Shown one piece after another: positions 1 to 11,280 of a stretch of DNA of 64,000 nt (positions within the stretch are counted from its first letter, which is position 1; each line of letters opens with the position of its first letter). The position numbers were made by a program, and so were the translations under genes. A model generated the notes under the pieces. That model saw only the letters and a list, made by a program, of their open reading frames with translations, was not told the DNA's origin and searched no databases. This stretch comes from Schistocerca nitens (Eukaryota > Arthropoda > Insecta > Orthoptera > Acrididae). The stretch lies in the NCBI RefSeq assembly GCF_023898315.1, contig NC_064621.1:128958521-129022520 (forward strand). Direction: 5' to 3'.

Positions 1-307
1 GGACAATGGATGACAGGAAATGAGTGACTGGGAGTGATGAATAACGCACTAGTCTGTATTGATCCGATGTAAGGGTTTGGGTTTAGCGAATGCGTGCACA
101 CATGGCTGCACAGCTTCTACATCCCCTCGCAGTCTAATTTTGAGGCAACCTGAATATTAACACTTCAAAAAGTAAAAGGAGAATCATATTCCAACACAGT
201 AAAAAGCATTTGGAGGTACAGATTCATTTGCATATCGGACATTTCGCATCAATGTTCTCTGTTCTCCATTGTTGTCCACAGCAATGCTTTGATATATCCT
301 TTGGGTG
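1..307. other. Unannotated AT-rich start of window
   Basis: I see no coding region or repeat structure here that I recognise. The SINE at 308 follows directly. Confidence 0.5.
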
Positions 308-496
308 GTTGGAGTGGCCGAGCGGTTCTAGGCGCTACAGTGTGGAACCGCGCGACCGCTATGGTCGCGAGTTCGAATCCTGCCTTGGGCATGGATGTGT
401 GTGGTGTCCTTCGGTTAGGTTGGTTTAAGCAGTTCTAAGTTCTAGGGGACTGATGATCTCAGAAGTTAAGTCCCATAGTGCTCAGAGCCATTTGAA
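308..496 (+). mobile_element. tRNA-derived SINE, full length
   Basis: The head carries a Pol III A box (tggccgagcgg, near 316) and a B box (gagttcgaatcc, near 369). It is followed by the non-tRNA body shared with the other copies in this window and ends in gagccatttgaa. No clear target duplication was found. Confidence 0.9.
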
Positions 497-957
497 ATAT
501 TGTTTGTTGATGCTGTGCTGCAGGCCGCTCTTGTGAAGTGCTTTTGTGGTCCAAGCCAAGAGAACATTATGGTGACGTGATATTATAAAGCATTTCTTAC
601 ACAAGACTGCTAATATAGATTAATAGTAAGGCATTCATAAATAATGGTCTCCTAGTACACCTCACGTAAATTTTATTCTAGGTTGTTTGGACGCTGAATG
701 TTAAGGGTGAAACACAACTACAGAAACATTTCATTATATAGCCACATTCCCTGTTGCATTACGTAAACACAAGTACTTTTTGGCATTCCATGCGATTAAC
801 GATATGTATTTATTTATTTGACCCGATCTTATTAGAGCCACTAGCCCTCATACATCGCAGCAGGTTTCACGCACACAGTACTTTCTTTTATGTCATATTT
901 TCCTAAAATTAATAGTTTTAAGATGATTTGTGTCTGAAGTGGTAATGTGATTAAATG
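497..957. other. No gene seen; AT-rich
   Basis: Low-complexity AT-rich sequence between the SINE and the Tc1-like element. I see no ORF with recognisable motifs. Confidence 0.5.
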
Positions 958-1203
958 CACTGTTGTCGAAAATTAAAGCAACAAACGGAAATTTTGCAAG
1001 GCTCCGTTTGTTTGGACACGAAACAGTATAAGCAGGCGTTTGTTTTGCCACGAAATAGTATAAACAGGTGATATTAAAATAGAAACAATGTAAAGAATAC
1101 GGGACATAAATAACTGCTATATACATAACAGTAGACAAAAATGTTGTTCGTTTTCTCCAACATAACGGATTTCCATACACATTCCAAAAACTGGTTATTG
1201 TCC

Positions 1204-2439
1204 TCAGAGTGGGGTGTGCCCACCTCTGGCAGCAATACAGGCCGGACAACGACAGGACATGCTGCGAATGATGTCATCAACGACATGTCGAGGTAATAAC
1301 GCCCATTCTTCCTGCAGGGCTGCCCGCAAGTCTTGGAGAGTAGTTGGTGTATGCTGATGTGATGCACCCTGTCTCCCTAGAGCATCCGAAACAAGCTCTG
1401 TGGGGTTCAAATCAGGAGAGCGAGCAGGCCACACCATGCGAGCAACATTTTTCGTTTCCAAGAAAACATCAAATACCCGTTCATTATGAGGTCGAGCGTT
1501 ATCGTCCATCAGAACGAAGTCTGGGTCCACACCACCTCGCGACAACCGCACGTGAGGTCTCAATATCTTGTCACGATTACTGACAGGAATTAAACCTTCC
1601 CGATTCACCCGTACAATTTCATGAAGAGGTGTTCGATAGTCCATATAATGACTACCTGCACCATAAGGTTCAAAATGGCTCTGAGCACTATGGGACTTAA
1701 CATCTGATGTCATTAGTCCCCTAGAACTTAGAACTACTTAAACCTAACTAACCTAAGGACATCACACACATCCATGCCCGAGGCAGGATTCGAACCTGCG
1801 ACCGTAGCAGTCGCGCGGTTCCGGACTGAAGCGCCTAGAGCCGCTCGGTCACCGCGGCCGGCGCACCACTAGGGATTCTCCTCGATATTGGTCCCTCTCG
1901 ACAATGCTTGAGTCCAGAAATTGTGTCCCTCGTTCCTTACACATGCGAATGCTTGGCGAATCACTCTCCAGACCAAATCGGGGCTCATCTGTGGAAAGAA
2001 CATAGGCCCACTTTTCGACGTCCCGGTGATATGTTGACAGCTCCACTCTAGACGTTCCATTTTGTGAAGACACGTCAGAGGGACACATACTGCAGGTCTC
2101 AGACAATAAAGGGTACTTTGCCGAAGCTTATGTCGCCCTTTGTCTCGATACAACACGTCCAGTGAATGCTGAGATGTCAAATGCCAGATGCCGTGCAGTA
2201 CTAAGGCGGCACCGTCGTGCCCTTATAGACAAATAACACTCCTCTGTTTCTGATGTCATGCATGTTCGGCGCTGCCCTGATCTTCGGGATACAGTTTCGG
2301 TCTTTCCAAATTGTCTCCCCATCCGAGAAACAACAGAACGATCCACATTAAGCCATCGGTTCCCATAAGTTTGCGACTGTCCTGCATCCATTTTTCTTAT
2401 GGCCCTCCACCACAGAGATAGGCGTCTGCTTTGAGCCAT
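1204..2439 (-). pseudogene. Tc1-like transposase pseudogene (family D)
   Basis: This is a DDE transposase of the Tc1/mariner superfamily, which would cut and paste its element in the nucleus. The N-terminal helix-turn-helix region is readable at 2128-2439. The central part, with TDEPRF (first catalytic Asp), is at 1869-2106. The C-terminal part at 1204-1660 has MDDNARPH (second Asp) and SPDLNPTE (Glu). The three parts lie in different frames, and a SINE sits between the first and second Asp regions. All three catalytic positions can be read, but the gene cannot be translated as one protein. The C-terminal tail CIAARGG is typical of these insect transposases. Confidence 0.85.
1667..1862 (-). 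mobile_element. tRNA-derived SINE inside Tc1-like element
   Basis: Minus-strand copy of the window's common SINE; its B box complement ggattcgaacc is near 1790. A short gcacca sequence occurs at both edges (1658-1663 and 1863-1868) and is the likely target duplication. Confidence 0.88.
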
Positions 2440-2718
2440 ACCGCCCCGTCTGTGACTGTGTATACAGTGATTATGGATGTGGGACTACCCGGCAGACACT
2501 ACCTCGTTTGATAGGTCCCCTGACGCCCTCGTTGGCGTGGTTTTCCGTTGACCGGAATGCCACTTTCCGTGGAGAAGACGACTGAACGGACGTGTGTTGA
2601 CAGTTAGTATGATTATATCGTGAATTAGACACAAGACGGGGAAATACCGGCTTGTTGCTTTAATTTTGGACACCGGTGTAATGCTTTGAAGTTATAAAGT
2701 TAGTACTGCTGTAAATAC

Positions 2719-2937
2719 TTCCGGGTTGTATGGCCGTAGTCCATGGAACTCTTCCATCCCTGACGTTTCGTCCAAAGCTACGTTGGACATCTTCGGAGGT
2801 GCTCCTGGTTGTGCCGAGTCATGGTGAGTCGGCAAGACTCAGCTCAACCAGGAGCACCTCCGAAGATGTACAACGTAGCTTTGGACGAAACGTCAGGGAT
2901 AGAAGAGTTCTATGGACCACCGCCATACAATCCGGAA
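2719..2937. mobile_element. Foldback element (MITE-like)
   Basis: Two arms of about 82 bp are near-perfect inverted repeats. The left arm starts ttccgggttgtatggccgta and the right arm ends tacaatccggaa. About 55 bp of spacer lies between them. There is no coding capacity of its own; ORFs crossing it are by-products of the palindrome. Confidence 0.85.
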
Positions 2938-3559
2938 GAATTCTCGGCAGCTGAAACATCCGGTCGTGAAAGCCTTCATTATATGAAAGTAAGTACTGGC
3001 AATACTTTCACAAATGACAATGCTGCCACTAGTAAAGATAACAGTAATAATAATAATCATGATAATGATAGTGACATTGGCAAATATAAGAACGATTTAT
3101 AGGAGTATAATGTAGTAGTTCTCGGGAAAGGAAGTTTAAAGACTGCACCAGCTAAGAATACTGGAAAAGAAGAAGCTCTGTTTAGAAACAAGGATGTAAA
3201 AGGGTAAAGAATGCATGCACGGACAATGGTAATCCCTATTGTTGCTTTAGGAGATATGTCATTAATTTTCTTCTGAAGGTGGAGATGTTCCTAAGTTATC
3301 TCATACAGGTTGTTCGGATATTCCGCTACAAACTTCTAGACCTTATAAAAGTCAGTGGATATATAATATTTTGAACAGAAACCCATGCTCGGAATCGTAC
3401 CATTCCCGTTTTGCAGATGTGCGAAAAAAATGTATGCAAGGTTGGTATGCAACCGGGTGGTAATGGTAGGATGTGGTTACGTAGGATCGGCTGATTTCAT
3501 TTGACGTCTGCCCTACTTCTCTGAGCTAGTTCGAGCCTCATTCAAGTGTCTGTGAGTGT
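2938..3559. other. No gene seen
   Basis: AT-rich sequence with short AAT/ATG-rich simple stretches near 3045-3075. I recognise nothing coding. Confidence 0.45.
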
Positions 3560-3825
3560 CAGAGCAAAATGGTTGAGTACACGTTTGCACTCTTCCGAAT
3601 GGCGAAGCTCACGGTAAGGAAGACCTGCTCGTCCCCTTCATCAAGACTGTTTTCCACAGCGTCCGAGACCATAATTACTCGACGGATTCGAGAAACGGTA
3701 TTCTCATCGTCAGCAGACGTGACTGTGATGTTCCAACAACAAGACGCGCACCCGAATTGAAAGAGGCCGTACTGCATCACGTTGAAGAGACCACGTCAAC
3801 GAGCACGCGAGTAATTTCTTTGCCT
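3560..3825 (+). pseudogene. Mariner-like (DUF4817-type) transposase N-terminal fragment
   Basis: The plus strand starts near 3569 with MVEYTFA and then shifts frame; later pieces include APELKEAVLHHVEET and TSTRVIS. This order matches, from memory, the N-terminal helix-turn-helix region of the mariner-like transposases also seen at 10.1-11.3 and 35.4-37.5 kb. No catalytic domain follows, so this is a 5' fragment. At least two frame breaks occur in 260 bp. Confidence 0.6.
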
Positions 3826-4128
3826 CTGAACTGTATAACAAGTGATGTACTGGGTCACGCCTAATAAATTACTTGTAAAAGTGGTCGCGTTATGAATATG
3901 TTTTAAAATGGTTGTAGCACGGAAACGATTCGTTTCCGAACGTGGGTTAGATTCAAAATATTATCTACCCACTTCCCTCTACAAGTCATAGAAGTTTGTA
4001 GCGGAGACTTCCAAACACCCTGTCTAATGTAGGAGGTAACGCCAAAGTCGGGTTCCTGTTACTGAGAAGGATTTCGAGAAAGAAAAGGATTTTTCCCTGA
4101 CTGGACTGGGTGATTTTTCTTGTCAAAT

Positions 4129-4323
4129 GGTTCAAATGGCTCTGAGCACTATGGGACTTAACATCTGTGGTCATCAGTCCCCTAGAACTTAGAACTACTT
4201 AAACCTAACTAACCTAAGAACATCACACACATCCATGCCCGAGGCAGGATTCGAACCTGCGACCGTAGCGGTCACGCGGTTGCAGACTGAAGCGCCTAGA
4301 ACCGTACGGCCACACCGGCCGGC
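4129..4323 (-). mobile_element. tRNA-derived SINE with target duplication
   Basis: Full-length minus-strand copy. A 10-bp direct repeat, tttttcttgt, is found at 4114-4123 and 4329-4338, with extra T residues beside the right edge. Confidence 0.88.
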
Positions 4324-4539
4324 TTTTTTTTTTCTTGTTGTTCAGACAAGATCGATAAGGACGAGGAGAGATGTGAGAGACAGTATATTGGTAAGAAAGT
4401 AGGAAAGAAGGAGCGTATGAACATCTCTGATCTTGTCTGCACGCAGCCAGGATAGCTGAGCATATGATGGTGCAATATGATCAAAGAGTCGGGCATCATA
4501 GGTATAATTAACACAGGCAACCAGTTCCAGGAGCCGTCA

Positions 4540-5190
4540 ACTTTCCCGAGAAAGGCCTTTCAGGATAAAAGCACTGTAATCAATAACTGGAAGTATAAGT
4601 GTTGGTACAATTTCCCTTTCAGGTCTAGAAGGAATAGCTTTCTATAGCTTTTATAGCTTTTTACACGCTGTAAGGCATGGACAGATGCTGATGCCTTGTT
4701 GCACACTGCAGTTACGTCGTCAGTAGAATTCAGACTTTCGTTCATTTTCACTCCTAGACTCTTTGCTGCAGGAGTGAAGTTGATATTTGTCGCATTTTGA
4801 GTCAAAGGTTGGAGGGATTTCCGATATTTCGAACCTAGGATGACTAACTACTACAGCTTTGGCTTTGAATGGATCGATTTTGATAGTGCATGATGGTCGG
4901 TATTGAGACTTTCGATAGCTCAGATTTATTGGTTTCTCACGTACATAGAACTAGAGTTCGTCAGCATACATGAAGTATTTGCAGTAGGTAAAACTACTGT
5001 CACACCATTTACGTAATACCGAATCCTGGGGGAGCCCTGATTCTACCAGACTCCACTATGATCTTATGGTGCCGGACATGAAGCACTGCTCGCGAGACAT
5101 CAGTTATGAAGGAAACCATTGCACTGCACTTGGCGAGAAATTAAAGCTGCTGAGCTTACCAAGTCAAATGTCGAAGACGACAGTGCAGAG
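4540..5190 (-). pseudogene. Non-LTR reverse transcriptase fragment
   Basis: On the minus strand, pieces resembling a GVPQGSVL motif (here GLPQDSVL, near 5030) and YADELQFYV (the catalytic FADD region, near 4960) are followed by LGVKMNESLNS and a region rich in Lys/Leu, the usual order in Jockey/CR1/I-type reverse transcriptases. Stops and frameshifts interrupt it. The endonuclease and linker relics at 7310-8390, on the same strand and upstream, probably belong to the same old insertion, with later SINE insertions between. Confidence 0.65.
4560..4694. repeat. 135-bp direct duplication, copy 1
   Basis: The same 135 bp recur at 5414-5548 in the same orientation with one difference that I can see (a C/T near the end). 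This copy covers the 3' end of the reverse transcriptase fragment. Confidence 0.85.
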
Positions 5191-5413
5191 ACTTCAGGTC
5201 ATCTGTTAAATTTTTTAAGGTAGATGTTGAACTGCAATGTTTACATTAATCTGATTGGTATTGGTCTAGTAAGTTGGTTGTAGATAGGTAGTTTGTCAGA
5301 TGGTCGTGGAATATATATTGTAAGGCCTTTGACAATGCAGGTAGAGTCCAAACAGATCGATAGGGAGTGCTGTGGCAACGTCTCTTCGCTTCACTAGTCC
5401 CTGTTTACAGGAC

Positions 5414-5548
5414 TCAGGATAAAAGCACTGTAATCAATAACTGGAAGTATAAGTGTTGGTACAATTTCCCTTTCAGGTCTAGAAGGAATAGCTTTCTATA
5501 GCTTTTATAGCTTTTTACATGCTGTAAGGCATGGACAGATGCTGATGC
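5414..5548. repeat. 135-bp direct duplication, copy 2
   Basis: Near-identical to 4560-4694. The 719 bp between the copies is older reverse-transcriptase sequence, so this is a local duplication and not a pair of LTRs. Confidence 0.85.
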
Positions 5549-6028
5549 TCACACTTGTGAGCCATGCTGCGGCTCACGTTGGTGCTGTTTGCAGGTCTCC
5601 GCCCTCCGTTGGAGGCCAGACGGTACCCTTTAGTTGGCATGGTTGCGGTTGTTTGTCTTCTTCTTGTCTTGAGCCACTCGTTTCTCAAGCGTTGCCTGTC
5701 CGCTAGTGGCAGCAGCGGCGGTTATGGATATGCAGTAACTGTTGCCCTATCTTTGGGGCGACGTCTTTGTTTTTCCGTGTCGTGTGAGTGTGGCAGTTCG
5801 GTTGGGGACTCAGGAGCCAGGTCCGCGCAGTGCGTGAACACGACCGGTCTGCTGGCGGCGGGTATGGACTCCTGGATCGGAGGCCTGTGGTCACGAGGGC
5901 GCACGACCTCGTCATAAACCAGATCCTGCAGGCTTTAAGATGAGTGCATTTCAATTCAAGTAGAGAAACCTCCACCATTGTGACATCTCGGGATTCTCCA
6001 GTGACTTGGCTTTGTGTTGCTGCCAGTA

Positions 6029-6214
6029 GGCCGGCCGCTGTGGCCGAGCGGTTCTAGGCCCTTCACTCTGGAACCAGGCTGCTGCTACGGTCGCAGGTTC
6101 GAATCCTGCCTCGGGCATGGATACGTGTGATGTCCTTAGGTTAGGTTTAAATAGTTCTAAGACTAGGGGACTGATGACCTCAGATGATAAGTTCCATAGT
6201 GCTTAGAGCTATTT
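6029..6214 (+). mobile_element. tRNA-derived SINE, diverged copy
   Basis: Plus-strand copy with intact A box (tggccgagcgg) and B box (ggttcgaatcc). The D-arm region is altered and the 3' body carries small deletions. No clear target duplication. Confidence 0.85.
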
Positions 6215-6513
6215 CCTGCTCGTAGTGTCGCCGAGGCGAAGAGCAACGCGTGGATTGCTTGGGGAAAGCGGATCTGATTAGCTTTCCTCGACTTCTTATT
6301 ACTATTTACTGCGTTCAGCTTGCTACAATTTGTTAAGTTCAACCAGTGCTTGGTGGCCTCTAACGTCCCAGTTACTTGCCATGAGGGTTAGTGTATGTGA
6401 CGGCAATGTACGTTTCCTCGCCTTGCCGCTGCTGTCCGGTAAGGCATATAGTTTTTACAGTTTTCTTGATTGCAGGCCGTTTCTGATTCTTCTACTCTGG
6501 TGGTTGAAAATGC

Positions 6514-6754
6514 TTGAAATGGCTCTGAGCACTATGGGACTTACCTTCTGAGGTCATCAGTCCCCTAGAACTTAGAACTACTTAAACCTACCTAACCTAA
6601 GGACATCACACACATCCATGCCCGAGGCAGGATTCGAACCTGCGACCGTAGCGGTCGCGCGGTTCCAGACCGTAGCGCCTAGAACCGCTCGGCCACCCCG
6701 GCCGGTGCGCGGTTCCAGACTGTAGCGCCTAGAACCGCTCGGCCACCCCGGCCG
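6514..6754 (-). mobile_element. tRNA-derived SINE with a repeated head
   Basis: Full minus-strand copy whose tRNA 5' end is present twice in tandem: about 6657-6704 and 6706-6754 carry the same gcgcggttccagac...ccggccg segment with one base change. Confidence 0.85.
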
Positions 6755-7069
6755 TCGCTGTTAAAAATAAATGTGTGTAACTGTGAAAGGCAACCAATAG
6801 TAACTGATTATTGCCCCATCCACAATTGTAACCAAATCCTGCCTTCCCGTGACTATCAGGTTTCAATTTGTGGTCAAGGAGTGGTTGAAAATACCTGTTG
6901 CAGTTGGTCTTTAATGGGTCACTATTAAGTTCATCATTTGGACTTCGATGCCTTCCTGTCCAGTAGATGCTGTCTTGTACGGATATCGGCCTTTTTTATA
7001 GTATTGCAAGTAACGTGCTTTAGACAGAATTTTTCGTGGCTCCATTTGTTTACCCCCAGTGAAATGCCG

Positions 7070-7290
7070 TGTGGCTAGGGCCACCCATCGGGTAGACCGT
7101 TCGCCTGGTGCAAGTCTTTAGAGTTGACTCCACTTCGGCGACTTGCGAGTCGATGGGGATGAAATGACGATCATAAGGACAACCCAGTCCCTGAGCGGAG
7201 AAAATCTCCTACGCAACCGGGAATAGAACCCGGGCCGTTAGGTGTGACATTCCGTCGCGCATACCGCTCTCCTACCAGGGGTGGACGTTT
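7070..7290 (-). mobile_element. Second tRNA-related SINE family
   Basis: A B-box complement (gggaatagaacccgggcc) and a CTACC-type A-box complement lie at the right end. The body, starting near gtgtggctagggccaccc, is a pattern I recall as a common insect repeat. It is unlike the main SINE in sequence and diverged. Confidence 0.6.
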
Positions 7291-7309
7291 ACACCCATGA
7301 AGTAATCAT

Positions 7310-8390
7310 TGATTATCTGTTTCGTTTGTGGTTCAGTTGTGGCTGTAGGTAACGAAATGTACCGATTCTCTTCTTTGGCTGGGACAACGGGATCAACTGT
7401 AGCGTTTACTTTGCCTATACCAAGCCCATGCGAGTTTTCCATAAGGCAGCTGGTGTACTTCTCTTGTTGGTTAATGTAAGAGCATGCCTCAGTTTGGCGT
7501 TTTCTACGGCTTAATTAACTCTGTTCCGCTTCTACTTGTAAGCAATATCATTTTCAGGCATGGAGCAGTTTGTATCCCCGATGTGCAGCGTCTCTGAGAA
7601 TCATGAACTGTTTTAGTTCTTCAGTGAACCAAGGTGCTGGTTCCCCTCTTACTTTTCCGAATTGTATAGGGGCATGTTTGTCGTATATTTGAGTAAGTTT
7701 CTTAGTTAACCCATAAAGTTTTTCGTTTATGTCCGAGAAGTAATGTCCCGCAAACTATTTACTGCGCTTCAGTTGCAACTTCAAACAAAATAACGCGTTT
7801 GAAGTCTCGGTATGTAGTCATTTGTATGTTTTTTTTTTCTTCCTGGTAAATTCTAGCAAACACGTCATGAAAATTACGTCATGACCAGTTGTGCCAGTGC
7901 AGATACTGGACATGTGCGAATTACTCTTTTTCGGGTTTCGTTGCAAATACATCTATGAGGGTGTAACTGGTGTTCGTATGATGGATAGGACCAAGCTGAA
8001 GTAGCGACACTTTTGAAGAAGAAAGCATCCGCTTAAATTTCACACTTGAAGAACTGTTGTACAGAAAATTTCTGTTGGTGTCATCTGCTATAATTATATG
8101 CTCGTATGTCAATACGAAGCCTGTAAGATCAGAAGCATGCAAATCTTACATGCTATAGGAGGTTTGTAGAGGACAAATTTCAAGCACTTTCTTTTATGAG
8201 TTTGATGTCTGTGAACGTATACTCTACTTGTTTGTCTTCGTTGAAGTTGGATCTGTAAAGCACAGTAGGTGATAAATCAAAGCGTTAGTATACCCCTACT
8301 CCAGCCACTCGTTGGTTACATCTGTTAAGTCTTGGAAAGATGCAGCCGTCCAGATTTACCAAACTTGTGGGAATTCTTAGTTTGAGGCAG
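7310..8390 (-). pseudogene. Non-LTR retrotransposon endonuclease and linker relic
   Basis: Reading the minus strand, an endonuclease-like stretch at 7921-8142 ends in TLIDVFATKPEK; the TLID is the usual catalytic-loop position of apurinic-like endonucleases. Downstream, around 7600-7745, the stretch KLTQIYDKHAPIQFGK followed by PAPWFTEELK is typical of the linker between endonuclease and reverse transcriptase in Jockey/I/CR1-type elements. Frames are broken. This probably forms one old element with the fragment at 4540-5190. Confidence 0.6.
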
Positions 8391-8413
8391 GTCTACGACA
8401 GAAGTATTACATG

Positions 8414-8772
8414 AAACTTTCTGGCAGATTAAAACTGTGTGCCCGACCGAGACTCGAACTCGGGACCTTGCCTTTCGCGGGCAAGTGCTCTACCATCTGT
8501 GCTACCGAAACACGACTCACGCCCGGTACTCACAGCTTTACTTAGGTTCGCAGGAGAGCTTCTGTAAAGTTTGGAAGGTAGGAGGCGAGATACTGGCAGA
8601 AGTAAAGCTGTGAGTACCGGGCGTGAGTCGTGCTTCGGTAACTCAGATGGTAGAGCACTTGCCCGCGAAAGGCAAAGGTCCCGAGTTCGAGTCTCGGTCG
8701 GGCACACAGTTTTAATCTGCCAGGAAGTTTCATATCAGCGCACACTCCGCTGCAGAGTGAAAATCTCATTCG
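8414..8772. mobile_element. Foldback element with tRNA-like arms and a 14-bp target duplication
   Basis: Two arms of about 130 bp are inverted copies of each other around a spacer of about 65 bp. Each arm holds a tRNA-like segment with a B box (gagttcgagtctc) and a matching T-arm. The element is flanked by a 14-bp direct repeat, agaagtattacatg, at 8400-8413 and 8773-8786. The terminal segment gcagagtgaaaatctcattc recurs at 25.9 and 63.5 kb. Long target duplications are typical of retrotransposed sequences rather than of DNA transposons. Confidence 0.85.
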
Positions 8773-8786
8773 AGAAGTATTACATG

Positions 8787-9360
8787 TTCGTCTACATCTT
8801 TAAATATGTGACGGAACTCGTGGACATTATCTGGCATAGACAGCATGTGCAGTTTGGAGTTTAGTGCTCTTGTATGCAAAACTTGCAAGGATACCGCTGT
8901 AGGGCATTAGCGACTCGGTACGTCATTATCGTTACATAAAAGCAGAATTACTACAGTGGAACCACTAATGCAAGGGTTGAAGCGTAATAGAAGGGCAGTG
9001 CATTTGCAAAATGCGAGGTTGTAGATACCAGAACGTACGAGTATTTTGTGATACTTCATGAGCAATGAATTTTTACAGCATGTTCAATAATCGTATGACT
9101 TCTGTTTTTATAAAATAACTACACGTGGTTTTTTTCTAAGTGAGAATGACGACACAGAGTGATAGTCTCACGGAAAGTCTACGTGGTGAGAACTGTTGAT
9201 CATAGGCTGTCTGACAAAGACTACATCCACACTGAGGAATCCAACTGATGTAAGCGAACACGTTAATTTCATAATTCTAAACAAAATAGCTGAATAGATT
9301 TTTGGACAACATAGTTGTGGAGAGAAGCAGCGATTAGTATGATTTATCAATAATCCAAAT
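8787..9360. other. No gene seen
   Basis: AT-rich sequence without recognisable coding or repeat structure. Confidence 0.45.
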
Positions 9361-9596
9361 ACAGTCTTAATCGCATTTATTATTATTATTATTATTATTA
9401 TACCGCCAACCGGTTTCAACGCGACATAGGGGTCATCGTCTGGGCGTTTACACCATTGGTCGACTGCCGTTATGTAGACAGGAGTGACACCACCAGCAGT
9501 CGACCAATGGTGTAAACGCCCAGACGATGACCCCTACGTCGCGTTGAAACCGGTTGGCGGTATAATAATAATAATAATAAATGCGATTAAGACTGT
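9361..9596. mobile_element. Foldback element with (ATT)n in both arms
   Basis: The arms (acagtcttaatcgcatttat at the left, its inverse at the right) are near-perfect inverted repeats of about 105 bp around a spacer of about 30 bp. Each arm includes an ATT/AAT run (about 9376-9402 and 9561-9582). Confidence 0.85.
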
Positions 9597-10139
9597 TCTT
9601 GAATTATTGAAAATGTAATATTTATAGAAACAGCTAACAACCACTTCCTCGTGATAGTAACGTGTCAAAGTTCATATTAGTATAAATTAAACATGTTTAA
9701 GCTACGTGTCATGATGGCATTATACTGGATGAATCATCTAAAACTTTCACCGCAAATATTGCGGGAAAGGATAGTGCTACTGACGTGCGGTTTACACAGA
9801 AAGGATTGGTAGTCAGGGGCTCGTATTACTAGCCAATCAACAGATTGTAAGAACGCATAAAAAGTCTGTATTTTGTGCGAACATACACTTTTTTAAATTG
9901 AATAATGACTGTTGCCACCAACGAACTAAAAGTGAGGTGAATAAGAAGGTCCGTGGTGTTCGTTGTAGGATTCTAGTGGTAGTTCTTTATGAGGTATCGT
10001 TTTTTGAAAAGTTTCCCCAGCGACACTTGTTTGTGCCATTCAGCCTACGTATTACTGGGTACGTTGTTGTTATATCTATTTAGGGGTTCCTTGAGTGCAT
10101 TGCAACGTGGTAGCCAGTTAGTTCGTGACAGTCTAAGAA

Positions 10140-11280
10140 GGAGCTCGTGAGTGGACGATGACATTTGCCAATGCAGAAGAAGCCGTCATTTTCATGATTT
10201 TTGAGAATGTAGGAAGAAAGCAGTTCGTTCTTGCACGGTGTATGCGGCAAGATATCCTAATAAACGTCAACCATCTCGGCTGTTATTTATCGATCTCTTC
10301 AACCAGTTGCGTGAAAGTGGTAATGTAATACCTAGACAACGTAACAGGAGGAAAAATGCTGATGCAGTTGACCGGGATATTAGCTCCCGCGCAGTAGCAC
10401 GAGGGACATGAGTCAGACAAGTGTCCTATGCATTCTCCATCGGCTAGATACCGTCCTTATCACATTTCTCTCAATCAAGAGCTCCATGGAAACGATTATG
10501 AGAATCGTGTTAACTTCCGTATGTGGTCATTACGACAGGATACTCCTGATGTATGATGTATCTTGTTTAGTGATGAAGCCACATTTCCCAATCATGGCCA
10601 GGTAAACCGCTGAAATGTACTCTATTGGTCTGTTGATGATAACCATTGGCTTCTTCAGGTGTAACGTCAGCGTCCATAGAGTATAAACGTTTGGTTCAAA
10701 TGGCTCTAAGCACTATGGGACTTAACGTCTGAGGTTATCAGTCCCCTAGACTTAGTACTTAACCTAAAGACACCACACACATCCTTGCTCGAGGCAGTAT
10801 TCGAACCTCCGACCGCAGCAGCCGCATGTAAACGTTTGGTTTGGGATAGTGAGCCATCCTCTCAGAGGCCACTGTTTCAGAGACGGAACACTGAACACTC
10901 ACAAGAATCGCAGTCGCCTGACAGACCATCTTCTACGGATGCTAGAAAACGTCCCCCTGCGGACTAGGAGGAACCTTGGGTACTAACATGATGGCTGCTC
11001 AGCCTGTTGTACGAGAAGTACTTCACGAATTGTTCCACGTCGTTGGACTGGACGCAGAGGACGTGTACCTTGGCCGGCCCGTTCCCCAGGTTTGACGCAT
11101 GTAGCCTTCTTTCTGTGGAAAAGCTGAAAGACGATCTCTACAAGGAAACGCCAGTTACACCTGAAGATATGCAACGTCGTATTACTGTTGTCTGATCGGA
11201 CATCTCTGCTGAAAAGCTAGCACGTGTACAGCGTCGTTCCATACCAGATAGGAAACGTGTGTTGGCGCACCCTGTGGTCA
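10140..11280 (+). pseudogene. Mariner-like (DUF4817-type) transposase pseudogene
   Basis: The plus strand carries, in shifting frames, an N-terminal piece starting MTFANAEEAVIF (10159), then the first catalytic region DEATFPNHGQVN (near 10570), then a GTLNTHKNRS-like stretch (near 10890), a HDG second-Asp region (near 10990), and WPARSPGL followed by FFLW, the third-Asp region (near 11075), where the usual Asp appears lost. A truncated SINE with a 13-bp target duplication lies between the first and second catalytic regions. The order matches the transposase on the minus strand at 35.4-37.5 kb. Confidence 0.75.
10697..10828 (-). mobile_element. Truncated tRNA-derived SINE with 13-bp target duplication
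   Basis: A minus-strand copy cut off in its tRNA head just past the B box. The direct repeat taaacgtttggtt is at 10684-10696 and 10829-10841. Confidence 0.85.

Larger units (their letters stand above)
958..2678 (-). mobile_element. Tc1-like DNA transposon (family D), decayed
   Basis: Imperfect terminal inverted repeats bound the element: the left end reads cac then tgttgtcgaaaattaaag, and the right end is its inverse within 2650-2678. A TA follows the right end; the left TA has decayed to TG. It encodes a broken minus-strand transposase (1204-2439) and is split by a SINE at about 1667-1862. Without the SINE it is about 1.5 kb, a normal Tc1-like length. Confidence 0.85.

Noticed and set aside
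305..385. Possible Ser- or Leu-type tRNA gene
   Set aside because: It is the head of a SINE that recurs eleven times with a shared non-tRNA body.
4560..5548. LTR retrotransposon bounded by the 135-bp direct repeats
   Set aside because: The interior is an old non-LTR reverse transcriptase fragment on the minus strand, and there is no TG...CA, primer site or target duplication.
8640..8710. Possible functional tRNA gene
   Set aside because: A and B boxes are present, but the sequence is one arm of an inverted repeat, the anticodon loop lacks the usual U33, and the same sequence recurs as a mobile repeat.
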